From Povalibacter uvarum (GTDB lineage Bacteria > Pseudomonadota > Gammaproteobacteria > Steroidobacterales > Steroidobacteraceae): 64,000 nucleotides of DNA. Below, piece by piece: positions 37,589 to 46,579 of the stretch (its first letter is position 1; the number at the start of each line of letters is the position of its first letter). Location: NCBI RefSeq assembly GCF_014202975.1, contig NZ_JACHHZ010000004.1:62001-126000 (forward strand). Reading direction: 5' to 3'. The notes under the pieces are model-generated. The model saw only the letters and a program-made list of their open reading frames with translations, had not been told where the DNA came from and did not search any database. The translations under genes were made by a program, and so were the position numbers.

Positions 37589-40459
37589 ATGAAACGGTCG
37601 ATCAGGGGCCCGCAATCCAGCGATCGCTGCCGGCTCTTATTGTCAGCGCTTGGGTTCACAGCCGCATCAGCGCTGCCTGTCACAGTCTTCTCTCAGGACG
37701 CGCCCGCGGGCGCGGACGGCGAAAAACTCGAAACCGTCGTCGTCACCGGCTCACTGCTGTCTACCGACAACACGTCGTCCCCCACGCCGCTGACGGTAGC
37801 CTCCGGTGAGCAGTTGGCGATGGCGGCGCCGAGAACGCTTACCGAAGCGCTCATTCAGTTGCCGGTGTTCAAAGGATCGCCCAGCGTCACGAGCCAGGGC
37901 ACAGGCACGACGGGCAACAACGCCGCGGCCTATCTGAACCTCCGCGGCCTCGGGGTTCAGCGCACGCTCGTCCTGCTCGATGGCCGCCGCGTCGTATCGG
38001 CGACATCCGCCGGCAGCGTCGACGTCGCGATCATGCCCGAGGCGCTCGTGAAGTCCGTCGAAGTCGTGACGGGCGGCGCCTCGGCCGCATACGGCTCCGA
38101 TGCAGTGGCAGGCGTCGTCAACTACCGCCTCGACACCAAGTTCCAGGGACTGAAGACCTCGGCCCAGTACGGCATCAGCGACTACAACGACAACGAGAAC
38201 TACAAACTCTCGATCGCGGGTGGCACGGGCTTCATGGATGACCGGCTGCACTTCATCGGCAGTCTCGAGTACTACGACAGCAAGGGTGTGGAGACCAACG
38301 ATCGTCGCGACTGGGCCTATCACGGCACGGGAGCCATCCCGAATCCGAACGTCACCGCGGCGAATCCGGCATCTCCGACCAATCCGCGCCAGATCGTCGT
38401 ACAGGATCCCTACTCGTCGGTCGCCGCACCCGGCGGTTTGATCACCAACACCGCTTTGCGCGGCACGACCTTTGGCCCCGATGGTCAGCCGCAGCAGTTC
38501 CAGTACGGTGATCTGCTGACTTCGACGCTGATGGCTGGCGGCGGCAGCTGGAATCCGAGCCTCCTGCTCGTCCTGCAGCCGGCGCAGACGCGCGCCGTCG
38601 GGTTCGGTCATCTCAGCTTCGACGTCAACGACAACCTGTCGGTGTTCGTCGAAACCAACCTCGCGCGCAACGAGGTGAGCTACAACAGCTTGCCCACGTT
38701 CGAGCTCAGCGCCACCGCGTTCACGATCTTCCGCGACAACGCGTATCTCCCGGCCGCGACCGCAGCGATCATGAACGACCCGGCGGCACCGATTAACCAG
38801 GTGACTGTCGGCCGTATCAGCCCGGACATCGCGATTCCGCATCTCGACGGCACGAGCGAAACGCAGCGCTACGTCGGCGGTCTCGAAGGCACGTTCGGCG
38901 AGAACTGGAGCTACCGCGCCTACTACCAGCACGGCCAGAACCACTCCGTGTTCAAGACGCTCGAGGATCCGATCTCCGACAACCTGTACCGGGCCGTCGA
39001 TGCTGTCTGGTCCAACGGCAAGATCGTCTGCCGTTCGACGATCACCGATCCGACCAACGGCTGCGTGCCGATGAACATCTTCGGTGTCGGCGCGCCCTCC
39101 GAAGCTTCGCGCGCGTACGTCAACGGCACGGCGATTCAGGACGTGACCGTGAAGCAGGATGTGGTCGAAGCGACCGTGCTCGGCCGCGTCGGCCAGCTGC
39201 CAGGCGGCGAGATCGGTGTCGCCTTCGGCGCCGGCTATCGCAAAGAGCAGTTCGATCAGTGGACCGATCCGATCTCGCAGCGTATTCGCACAGGCGTTGG
39301 CATTCAGGGCTATCCGCCCGGCCTCATCAACACGCTCGGCGGCTTCGAGCGCACCAATCCCCAGCCGTCGGCGGGCGAATACGACGTCAGCGAGGCTTTC
39401 GGCGAAATCGACCTGCCGTTGCTGTCCGGTGTGACGTTTGCGGAGGCGCTCACCGTGAACGCCGCCGTGCGCTACACCGACTACAGCACGAGCGGCGGCG
39501 TGACGACGTGGAAGGCGGGCGTGGTGTGGGAGCCGGTTTCCGGCTATCGCCTGCGCGCAACGCGTTCGCGCGACATCCGGGCTCCCACCCTCGGCGAACT
39601 GTTCCAGGGCTCCAGCCAGGGAACCGCGAGCATCGTCGATCCGGCGCGTAACGGTGCGACCGGCACGGCACTGACCGGCAACATCGGCAACACCAATCTG
39701 TTGCCGGAAGAAGCGGACACCATCGTGCTCGGCTTCGTGCTCGAGCCGGACTTCATGCCGGGGTTCAGCCTGTCGGTGGACTGGTACGACATCAAGATCG
39801 CGGACGCGATCGCCACATTGTCGGCACAGCAGGAAGTCGATCTGTGCTACGCCGGTGCGACCGAGCTGTGCCAGTTCATCCAGCGCGATGCCAACGGCGC
39901 AATCTCGCGCGTGCGCATCCCCTGGCTGAACGTCGCAGAGCGCGCAACCAGCGGTATCGATACCGAAGCGGCTTACTCGCTCCCGCTCGACAACGTGCTC
40001 TCGCTCGGTGCGGGTTCGCTGACCTTCCGGTTGCTGGCCAACTACCTCGACAAGTTCGATACGCAGGTGCAGGGCGCACCGAAGCTCGAGCTGGCGGGCG
40101 ACATCGGCATCAACAGCACACCGGAATGGAGCGGCGTGCTGTCCGCCCAGCTGGAGGGCGGGCCGCTCTCGCTCTACGCGCAGGCTCGCTACATCGGCTC
40201 GGGCAAGTACGACAACACCAAGACGCCGACGGATCTGAGCGAGAACCACGTCCCGTCGATCACGTACATCGACCTGACGGCGACGTACAGCATGGGCGAC
40301 GAAACCAACTCGCAGCTGTTCTTCACGGTGAACAACCTCGCAGACAGGGATTTCCCGATGACCCCAGGCATCCTTATCTCGGGCAGCAGTCTGGGGAATC
40401 GCACTCTGTATGACATTGCGGGACGTTCCTACACTGCGGGCGTGAGATTCCGCTTCTGA
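37589..40459 (+). CDS. TonB-dependent outer-membrane receptor (catabolic island)
   Basis: The product is 956 residues from an ATG preceded by AGGGGG. A signal peptide (RCRLLLSALGFTAASALPVTVFS) leads to a TonB box-like region (EKLETVVVTGSLL). A plug domain follows (LTEALIQLPVFKG, LNLRGLGVQRTLVLLDGRRVV, VEVVTGGASAAYGSDAVAGVVNYRLD). The 22-strand barrel ends GVRFRF with the required terminal Phe. It imports a substrate across the outer membrane using TonB energy. Its position inside a sugar-acid island suggests a carbohydrate or oligosaccharide containing 6-deoxyhexose. The long inserts rich in Asn/Thr/Pro are extracellular loops. No STN signalling domain. Confidence 0.93.
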   Translation: MKRSIRGPQSSDRCRLLLSALGFTAASALPVTVFSQDAPAGADGEKLETVVVTGSLLSTDNTSSPTPLTVASGEQLAMAAPRTLTEALIQLPVFKGSPSVTSQGTGTTGNNAAAYLNLRGLGVQRTLVLLDGRRVVSATSAGSVDVAIMPEALVKSVEVVTGGASAAYGSDAVAGVVNYRLDTKFQGLKTSAQYGISDYNDNENYKLSIAGGTGFMDDRLHFIGSLEYYDSKGVETNDRRDWAYHGTGAIPNPNVTAANPASPTNPRQIVVQDPYSSVAAPGGLITNTALRGTTFGPDGQPQQFQYGDLLTSTLMAGGGSWNPSLLLVLQPAQTRAVGFGHLSFDVNDNLSVFVETNLARNEVSYNSLPTFELSATAFTIFRDNAYLPAATAAIMNDPAAPINQVTVGRISPDIAIPHLDGTSETQRYVGGLEGTFGENWSYRAYYQHGQNHSVFKTLEDPISDNLYRAVDAVWSNGKIVCRSTITDPTNGCVPMNIFGVGAPSEASRAYVNGTAIQDVTVKQDVVEATVLGRVGQLPGGEIGVAFGAGYRKEQFDQWTDPISQRIRTGVGIQGYPPGLINTLGGFERTNPQPSAGEYDVSEAFGEIDLPLLSGVTFAEALTVNAAVRYTDYSTSGGVTTWKAGVVWEPVSGYRLRATRSRDIRAPTLGELFQGSSQGTASIVDPARNGATGTALTGNIGNTNLLPEEADTIVLGFVLEPDFMPGFSLSVDWYDIKIADAIATLSAQQEVDLCYAGATELCQFIQRDANGAISRVRIPWLNVAERATSGIDTEAAYSLPLDNVLSLGAGSLTFRLLANYLDKFDTQVQGAPKLELAGDIGINSTPEWSGVLSAQLEGGPLSLYAQARYIGSGKYDNTKTPTDLSENHVPSITYIDLTATYSMGDETNSQLFFTVNNLADRDFPMTPGILISGSSLGNRTLYDIAGRSYTAGVRFRF

Positions 40460-40467
40460 GGCACGGA

Positions 40468-40496
40468 CGCCGCGCCGTCCTCGGGACGGCGCGGCG
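40468..40496 (+). terminator. 13 bp GC hairpin between TonB receptor and dehydratase genes
   Basis: CGCCGCGCCGTCC (40468-40480) pairs with GGACGGCGCGGCG (40484-40496) around a 3-nt loop, 8 bp after the receptor stop. No T-run follows (CACACCACCAACA), so it may be a partial or Rho-assisted terminator, or an RNA-stability hairpin. It would set receptor expression above that of the enzymes downstream. Confidence 0.6.
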
Positions 40497-40561
40497 CACA
40501 CCACCAACAACGATTCGCGCTGACCGATTCGCAGCTTTCACCTGTATCGGGGGATCAAGAG

Positions 40562-41818
40562 ATGAAAAGACGTTCATTCCTGCAACGCGCCGGACTCGCC
40601 GCGGGCGCCATGGCTTCAGTGACGCTGCCGCCGCTGGCGTGGGCTCAGGAAAAGTCGAAACTGAAGATCACCGGCATCCGCCTGGTGAAGACGAAGGAAA
40701 AGAATCCGCTCCCCAAGTACACGCCGTCGGCGGGCTCCTGGTCCACGCAGGGCGTCGAAGTCGCGAACCCCGTTTCGATCTATCCCGAATACAAACCGAC
40801 GCGCAGCCTGTTTCAGGCCACGAACGTCGACAGCTTCACGGTCGAGGTTACGACCGACAAGGGCATTACCGGCCTCGGACAGGGAGGCCCGGGCGGCGGC
40901 CCGATCGTGACCGGCCATCTCGCCAAGCTGATGATGGGTCGCGATCCCTTCGACATCGAACGCAACTGGGACATCTGCTGGCGCGCAACCATGTCGTATG
41001 GACGTGCAGGCGTGGTGTTCAACGCACTGAGCGGCTTCGACAACGCACTCTGGGACATCATCGGCAAGGCGCTGAACCTGCCCGTGTACGATCTCATCGG
41101 CGGCGAAACGAAGGACCGCGTTCCCGCGTACTGCACAGGCAACGATATCGAACATCACGTGAAGTTCGGCTACACGAAGCTGAAACTCGCGATGCCACAT
41201 GGGCCGGCGAGCGGCCGTGAAGGCATGCGCGAGAACGCCAGGCTCGTGGAGCGCGCACGCAAGGCGCTCGGCCCTGACGGCGAAATCATGCTGGACTGCT
41301 GGATGGCTTGGACCGAGCGTTACACGATCGAAATGGCCGAGATGCTCGAGCCGTATCGCGTCTACTGGATGGAAGAGGTGCTGCAGCCGCACGACTACGA
41401 AGGCTTCGGTCGCCTCAACGAGGCAATCAAGTCGACTCGCATCGTCACCGGCGAGCACGAGTACGGTCGCTACGGCTTCCGTCGACTGCTGCAGGTCAAC
41501 GGCGCGCAGATCTGGCAGCCGGACCTTGCCTGGTGCGGTGGTCTCACCGAACTGCGGAAGATCGGCGCGCTTGCATCGGCGTACGACATTCCCGTCATTC
41601 CGCACGCTGGCGGCTTGAACGGTGCAAGCCACTTCACCATCGCCACCGTGAACGCACCGTGGTGCGAGCTCTTCATGCCGCCGCCGGGCGGACCGAAGCA
41701 GGTCTACGACATGTTCGAAGAGCGCTACGGCATCACGCGCGGACCGGAGGGCATCTACATGCATCCGCCGCGCGAACCGGGCTGGGGCTGGTACTTCGAG
41801 TCCGACGGTCCGATCTGA
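40562..41818 (+). CDS. Tat-exported enolase-superfamily sugar-acid dehydratase (RhmD-like)
   Basis: The product is 418 residues. It begins with a twin-arginine signal (KRRSFLQRAGLAAGAMASVTLPPLAWA), so it should fold in the cytoplasm and be exported. The rest is a mandelate-racemase-group enolase protein: metal ligands in IMLDCWMAWT (Asp), YWMEEVLQP (Glu) and TGEHEYGRYGF (Glu), WQPDLAWCGGLTE, and the catalytic His in VIPHAGG. These motifs align with those of L-rhamnonate dehydratase. Periplasmic dehydration of an aldonic acid is the inferred function. It follows the receptor gene and precedes an MFS gene by 25 bp. Confidence 0.86.
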   Translation: MKRRSFLQRAGLAAGAMASVTLPPLAWAQEKSKLKITGIRLVKTKEKNPLPKYTPSAGSWSTQGVEVANPVSIYPEYKPTRSLFQATNVDSFTVEVTTDKGITGLGQGGPGGGPIVTGHLAKLMMGRDPFDIERNWDICWRATMSYGRAGVVFNALSGFDNALWDIIGKALNLPVYDLIGGETKDRVPAYCTGNDIEHHVKFGYTKLKLAMPHGPASGREGMRENARLVERARKALGPDGEIMLDCWMAWTERYTIEMAEMLEPYRVYWMEEVLQPHDYEGFGRLNEAIKSTRIVTGEHEYGRYGFRRLLQVNGAQIWQPDLAWCGGLTELRKIGALASAYDIPVIPHAGGLNGASHFTIATVNAPWCELFMPPPGGPKQVYDMFEERYGITRGPEGIYMHPPREPGWGWYFESDGPI

Positions 41819-41843
41819 TCCTGCGTCCGGGAGGGGCCTCCGA

Positions 41844-43181
41844 ATGACCCAAGCGGACGGAGCTGCGGCCAAACCAGGCAAGGTCCGGTGGCTGATGGTG
41901 GGCATCGTGCTCGCCATCGCCGCCGTCGCTTACCTGGACCGCAGCAACATTTCGATCGCTGCCTCGCTCCTCAAGCACGACCTTGCGCTGACCGATGTCC
42001 AGCTGGGCTTCGTGTTCAGCGCCTTTGTGCTTGGGTATGCGGTGACGCAGCCGATCGCGGGACGCATCGCTGATCGCTACGGCGCGTATCGGACGATCGC
42101 GATCGGCATTTTCCTGTGGAGCGTGCTCACCGCGGCCACGGCGATGATTCCGTCGACATTCGCGGGTGCCTTCGCGACGCTCCTCGCCGTCCGGTTCCTT
42201 CTCGGGATCGGCGAGTCGGTGATTTTCCCGGCGAGCAACCGGCTCGTCGCGAACTGGATCCCGTCGAAGGAGCGGGGTCTCGCCAACGGACTGGTTTTCG
42301 CGGGCGTCGGTCTCGGCGCGGGCATCGCACCGCCGCTCATTACGACGATCATGCTGGAACACAGCTGGCGCTGGGCGTTCATGGCCAGCGCCGCGATCGG
42401 CGTCGTCGCGCTGGTCGTGTGGCTGCTCATGGTGCGGGACTCGCCGGCCAGGCACTTCCTCATGAGGAAGCCTGAACTCGACTACATCCAGGCAGGCATG
42501 CCGGCCACCGCAACCAGCAGCGGCGGCGAGCAGATCGCCTCATGGCGCACGATCATCGGCAATCGCCAGGTCGTGCTGCTGACCGTGAGCTACTTCTGCT
42601 TCGGATACGTCGCCTACATCTTTTTCTCGTGGTTCTTCGTCTATCTCTCGACGGTGCGCGGTCTCGATCTGAAGTCGAGCGGCCTGTACGGGATGCTCCC
42701 GTTCATTGCCATGGCGCTCGCATCGCCGTTCGGCGGACTGATTTCCGACAAGCTCGCGGCACGACACGGTCGTCGTATCGGGCGCTGTGCGGTTGCTGGA
42801 ATCGGCATGGCATGCGCCGCGATCTTCGTTGCGCTTGCGACCCAAGTTGCCGACGCACGCGTCGCAAGTCTCGTGCTCGCTGCGGGGTCAGGGTCGCTGT
42901 ACCTCGCGCAAAGCGCCTTCTGGACCCTGTCGGCCGACCTGGGTCGTTCCTCGGCGGGCTCGGTCGCCGGCGTGATGAACATGGGCGGCCAGCTCGGCGG
43001 CGCAGTGGTTGCATCTCTGACTCCAGTAATTGCCAACGGCTACGGCTGGTCGGCTTCCTTCCTGTTCACGGCAGCGCTGGCGATGGTGGGTGCCGCGGCA
43101 TGGATATTCATCGATCCGAACAGCGAACTGACCGCGGAGCCGTCAGCAGGTTCGCTCGATGTCGCGGCCGTTCGGCATTGA
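41844..43181 (+). CDS. MFS transporter, ACS (anion:cation symporter) family, copy 1
   Basis: The product is 445 residues with twelve predicted transmembrane helices. The family signature in the first helix pair is WLMVGIVLAIAAVAYLDRSNISIAASLL, and loop 2-3 has GRIADRYGAYRTIAIGIFLWSV. These are characteristic of the ACS family, which carries hexuronates, glucarate, tartrate and rhamnonate with protons. It lies between the exported dehydratase (25 bp) and the exported hydratase-like gene (23 bp), so it would import their product from the periplasm. Substrate not proven. Confidence 0.9.
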   Translation: MTQADGAAAKPGKVRWLMVGIVLAIAAVAYLDRSNISIAASLLKHDLALTDVQLGFVFSAFVLGYAVTQPIAGRIADRYGAYRTIAIGIFLWSVLTAATAMIPSTFAGAFATLLAVRFLLGIGESVIFPASNRLVANWIPSKERGLANGLVFAGVGLGAGIAPPLITTIMLEHSWRWAFMASAAIGVVALVVWLLMVRDSPARHFLMRKPELDYIQAGMPATATSSGGEQIASWRTIIGNRQVVLLTVSYFCFGYVAYIFFSWFFVYLSTVRGLDLKSSGLYGMLPFIAMALASPFGGLISDKLAARHGRRIGRCAVAGIGMACAAIFVALATQVADARVASLVLAAGSGSLYLAQSAFWTLSADLGRSSAGSVAGVMNMGGQLGGAVVASLTPVIANGYGWSASFLFTAALAMVGAAAWIFIDPNSELTAEPSAGSLDVAAVRH

Positions 43182-43204
43182 CCGCTCGATCCCAAGGCAT
43201 ACCG

Positions 43205-44053
43205 ATGAAAGTTCTGCTGCTGTTCCTTGCTTCCACGTCCGCCGCGATCGCTTGCGACGACGATCCGCGAGTCGAGCGAGTCGCAACGTCTTGGCAACAG
43301 CAACAAGCGCTACCGGCGCTCGACGATCTCGACCTCGATAGAGCTCTCTGCTTCCAGTCGAGGTTCATGGACCGCATGGCGGAGTCGCTCGGGCCCGTCG
43401 TTGGGTACAAAGTTGGCGTTTACACCGCTGCGGCTCGCAAGACGTATGCGGCATCCGCGCCCGTCGTCGGTCAGCTGCGGCAGAAGATGCTGGTGACGGA
43501 AGGCAGTGCCATTGCCGCAAGCGACGGGATCGCTCTCGTCTCCGAAGCCGATTTCATCCTCGTTGTGAAAGACTCAGGCATCAACGACGCTCGCACGCGT
43601 GAGGAAGCCTATCGACACTTGCGCGGATTCCGTCCGTTCATCGAGGTGCCGGATCTCAACTATGCCGGCTCGGTGAAGCCCAGCCTGGGTCAGCTCGTTG
43701 CGCTCAATGTGAATGCGCGCCTCGGTGTGCTCGGCGCAGAGATTCCGCTGCAGCAGACGCGGACCGGGTTTGACGGACTCGCGAATCTGACCGCGGAAGT
43801 CACGGTGACCGGTGCGGCAGAAGGCGCTGTACACGCTCGCGGCATCGCACGTGAAACTCTCGGCGATCCGCTCGAGATCGTGCTCGCGGCACGTGACGGC
43901 CTGAAGCAGCAGGGCGGCGCTCTCAAGGCCGGCGACCTGATCAGCATCGGTACGCTGACTCCGCCTCGGCCTGTGAAAGCGGGCGAGACTCTCAGCGTTC
44001 GCTACAGCGTGGCTCCGTCGACCGCCGGCATCACGGTGCCGTTCGTTCCCTGA
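43205..44053 (+). CDS. Exported 2-keto-4-pentenoate hydratase-like protein
   Basis: The product is 282 residues from the ATG at 43205. The N-terminus (KVLLLFLASTSAAIACDDDP) is a secretion signal; Cys17 after AIA may be lipidated, and Asp at +2 would retain it at the inner membrane under the E. coli rule, although Ala at -3 is not the usual lipobox residue. The body resembles the MhpD/HpaH hydratase branch of the FAH superfamily: RFMDRMAESLGPVVGYKVGVYTAAARKTY, ADFILVVKDSGINDARTREEAYRHLRGFRPFIEVPDL and LKAGDLISIGTLTPPRPVKAGETLSVRY. Members are normally cytoplasmic, so export is unusual. The catalytic role on a sugar-acid derivative is inferred from context. Confidence 0.78.
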   Translation: MKVLLLFLASTSAAIACDDDPRVERVATSWQQQQALPALDDLDLDRALCFQSRFMDRMAESLGPVVGYKVGVYTAAARKTYAASAPVVGQLRQKMLVTEGSAIAASDGIALVSEADFILVVKDSGINDARTREEAYRHLRGFRPFIEVPDLNYAGSVKPSLGQLVALNVNARLGVLGAEIPLQQTRTGFDGLANLTAEVTVTGAAEGAVHARGIARETLGDPLEIVLAARDGLKQQGGALKAGDLISIGTLTPPRPVKAGETLSVRYSVAPSTAGITVPFVP

Positions 44054-44070
44054 CACTGCGTCGAGCGGCA

Positions 44071-45378
44071 ATGGACACGCGCTTCTCGAACGCCGATCCG
44101 GAACTCGACGGCGCCGTTCAGAAGGCGATCCGCCGGCTCGTGCCGTTCCTGCTGCTGATGTACGTGTTGGCGTTTCTCGATCGTGCCAACGTCGGTTTCG
44201 CCGAACACGCGTTCAAGGCCGACACGGGTTTGTCGAACGCGGCCTATGCGTTCGGCGCCGGCATCTTCTTCCTTGGGTATTCGCTCTTCGAGGTGCCGAG
44301 CAACCTGCTCATGCATCGCTTCGGCGCGCGCGTGTGGATGTGCCGGATCATGGTGACCTGGGGCCTGATATCGGCCGCCATGGTCGCCGTGCAGGGGGAG
44401 ATCTCGTTCTATGCTCTGCGGTTTCTCCTCGGCGTTGCCGAGGCCGGATTCTTTCCGGGCGTGATCTATTTTCTGTCGCAGTGGTTTCCGGCGTACGCGC
44501 GAACGCGGGCCATCGGCTTCTTCTACTTCGGAGCACCGCTGGCGTTCATCTTCGGCGGTCCGCTTTCCGGAATGCTGCTGGAGATGCACGGCTTTGCCGG
44601 CATGCATGGCTGGCAGTGGATGTTCCTCATCGAAGGACTGCTTGCGAGCATCGTTGGCGTGTGGGCGTTCTGGTACCTGGACGATCGCCCCGAGGATGCG
44701 CGGTGGCTGACGCCCGGGCAACGCACGGCACTCGGCAAGGCCGTGCTGGCCGAGGATCGTCACAAAGTGGCCCACGGTCCGCAGGATCTTCTCTCCGTGC
44801 TGACCAACATGCGTGTGCTCTTCCTGTCCGCGATCTATTTCCTGATCCAGATGAGTGTCTACGGAGTCGTGTTCTTCCTGCCTTCCCAGGTTGCCGCATT
44901 GGTCGGCGAACAGGTTGGCATCAAAGTGGGTCTCGTCACCTCGATTCCGTGGATGTGCGCGCTCATCGCTGTCTACCTTGTCCCGCAATGGGCGAAGCAG
45001 GGCAGGAATACAGCAATGATTGCGGCAGTGACGCTCGCCGTGAGCGCGGCGGGAATCGCCATGTCAGTCGCTTCCTCTTCGCCGCTGCTGTCGCTGACCG
45101 CACTTTGCCTCGCGGCGGCGGGATTCATTGCTGTGCAGCCGCTGTTCTGGAGTTTCCCAACGGGTTACCTCGGCGGGGTGGCTGCTGCCGGAGGAATTGC
45201 ACTCATCAACTCGCTGGGATCGCTCGGCGGATTCTTCGCGCCCAACGTCAAGGCTTTCACCGAGCAGGCGCTCGCATCATCGCAGGCGGGCCTGTACGTG
45301 CTTGCGGGTACGACGCTGCTTGGCGCGGGCTTGTTCATCGGATTGCGTGAGCGCCCGGCACGCACCGCTGCAGTTTGA
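44071..45378 (+). CDS. MFS transporter, ACS family, copy 2 (RhmT-like)
   Basis: The product is 435 residues with twelve helices. The first helix [26 protein letters not shown] and loop [28 protein letters not shown] match the phthalate/rhamnonate/4-hydroxyphenylacetate branch of the ACS family. E. coli YfaV (RhmT) next to rhmD is the relevant comparison, and rhmD follows here after 10 bp. It likely imports L-rhamnonate or a close analogue across the inner membrane. Having two ACS carriers in one island suggests two substrates or two pathway entry points. Confidence 0.9.
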   Translation: MDTRFSNADPELDGAVQKAIRRLVPFLLLMYVLAFLDRANVGFAEHAFKADTGLSNAAYAFGAGIFFLGYSLFEVPSNLLMHRFGARVWMCRIMVTWGLISAAMVAVQGEISFYALRFLLGVAEAGFFPGVIYFLSQWFPAYARTRAIGFFYFGAPLAFIFGGPLSGMLLEMHGFAGMHGWQWMFLIEGLLASIVGVWAFWYLDDRPEDARWLTPGQRTALGKAVLAEDRHKVAHGPQDLLSVLTNMRVLFLSAIYFLIQMSVYGVVFFLPSQVAALVGEQVGIKVGLVTSIPWMCALIAVYLVPQWAKQGRNTAMIAAVTLAVSAAGIAMSVASSSPLLSLTALCLAAAGFIAVQPLFWSFPTGYLGGVAAAGGIALINSLGSLGGFFAPNVKAFTEQALASSQAGLYVLAGTTLLGAGLFIGLRERPARTAAV

Positions 45379-45388
45379 GATTCAAGTC

Positions 45389-46576
45389 ATGTCGAAGATG
45401 CCGACGATCAAACAGGTACGGGCTTTCACTCTGCGAGGCGGCGGTGCCGACTATCACGACCAGAAGGGCGGTCACTGGATCGACGATCACATCGCGACGC
45501 CGATGAGCAAGTACCCACAGTACCGCCAGAGCCGGCAGAGCTTCGGCATCAACGTGCTGGGTACATTGGTCGTGGAGATCGAAGCGAGCGACGGCACGGT
45601 CGGATTCTCTGTTACAACCGGCGGCGAAATCGGCTGCTGGATCGTGGAGAAGCACCTCGCGAGATTTCTCGAAGGCGCCTGCGTGACGGATATCGAGAAG
45701 CTGTGGGACCAGATGTTCAATGCGACGCTGTACTACGGTCGCAAGGGCGTTGTCATCAATACGATTTCCGGCGTCGATCTCGCGCTCTGGGATCTGCTTG
45801 CGAAAGTCCGTGGTGAGCCCGTGCACGCATTGCTCGGCGGGGCGGTGCGCGATGAGCTCGTGTTCTATGCAACGGGAGCGCGTCCGGACCTGGCGAAGCA
45901 AATGGGGTTCATCGGCGGCAAGCTGCCATTGCATCATGGTCCGGCGGAACGTGAAGAAGGGCTGCGCAAGAACCTGGAGTTGCTCGGCGACATGCGCCAG
46001 CGGGTCGGCGACGACTTCTGGCTGATGTACGACTGCTGGATGAGTCTCGACGTCGAATACGCGACGCGGCTGGCGAACGCGGCCGCCGAGTTCGATCTGA
46101 AATGGATCGAGGAAGCGCTGCCGCCGGATGACTACTGGGGCTATGCCGAACTGCGTCGCAACGTTCCCTCCGGCATGCTCGTGACGACGGGTGAGCATGA
46201 AGCAACGCGGTGGGGCTTTCGCATGCTCCTCGAAATGGAGTGCTGCGACATCCTGCAGCCGGATGTCGGCTGGTGCGGCGGCATCACGGAGCTGCTGAAG
46301 ATATCGGCGCTTGCCGATGCGCGCGGCAAGTTGGTCGTGCCGCACGGCTCATCGGTCTACAGCTACCACTTCGTGATCACCCGTCAGAATAGTCCGTTCG
46401 CGGAATTCCTGATGATGGCGCCGCAAGCCGACAAGGTGGTGCCGATGTTCTCGCCGCAGTTGCTCGACGAACCCGTTCCCGTCAACGGACGCATGAGAGC
46501 TTCCGCACTCGATGCTCCGGGTTTCGGTGTGCGGCTGAACCCGGCGTGCGATCTGCATCGACCTCACACTCACTGA
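45389..46576 (+). CDS. rhmD: L-rhamnonate dehydratase
   Basis: The product is 395 residues from the ATG at 45389. It is very similar to E. coli RhmD over its length: [113 protein letters not shown] and [22 protein letters not shown]. Metal ligands and the catalytic His are present. The enzyme removes water from L-rhamnonate to give 2-keto-3-deoxy-L-rhamnonate, and also accepts L-mannonate/L-lyxonate in E. coli. No signal peptide, unlike the paralogue upstream. Genes for L-rhamnose dehydrogenase and lactonase are not in the window. Confidence 0.94.
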   Translation: MSKMPTIKQVRAFTLRGGGADYHDQKGGHWIDDHIATPMSKYPQYRQSRQSFGINVLGTLVVEIEASDGTVGFSVTTGGEIGCWIVEKHLARFLEGACVTDIEKLWDQMFNATLYYGRKGVVINTISGVDLALWDLLAKVRGEPVHALLGGAVRDELVFYATGARPDLAKQMGFIGGKLPLHHGPAEREEGLRKNLELLGDMRQRVGDDFWLMYDCWMSLDVEYATRLANAAAEFDLKWIEEALPPDDYWGYAELRRNVPSGMLVTTGEHEATRWGFRMLLEMECCDILQPDVGWCGGITELLKISALADARGKLVVPHGSSVYSYHFVITRQNSPFAEFLMMAPQADKVVPMFSPQLLDEPVPVNGRMRASALDAPGFGVRLNPACDLHRPHTH

Positions 46577-46579
46577 CCC

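Noticed and set aside
37751-40510. 919-codon open frame on the minus strand opposite the TonB receptor
   Set aside because: The composition is Arg/Glu/His-rich as expected of an antisense frame in GC-rich DNA; the plus-strand frame encodes a full TonB receptor.
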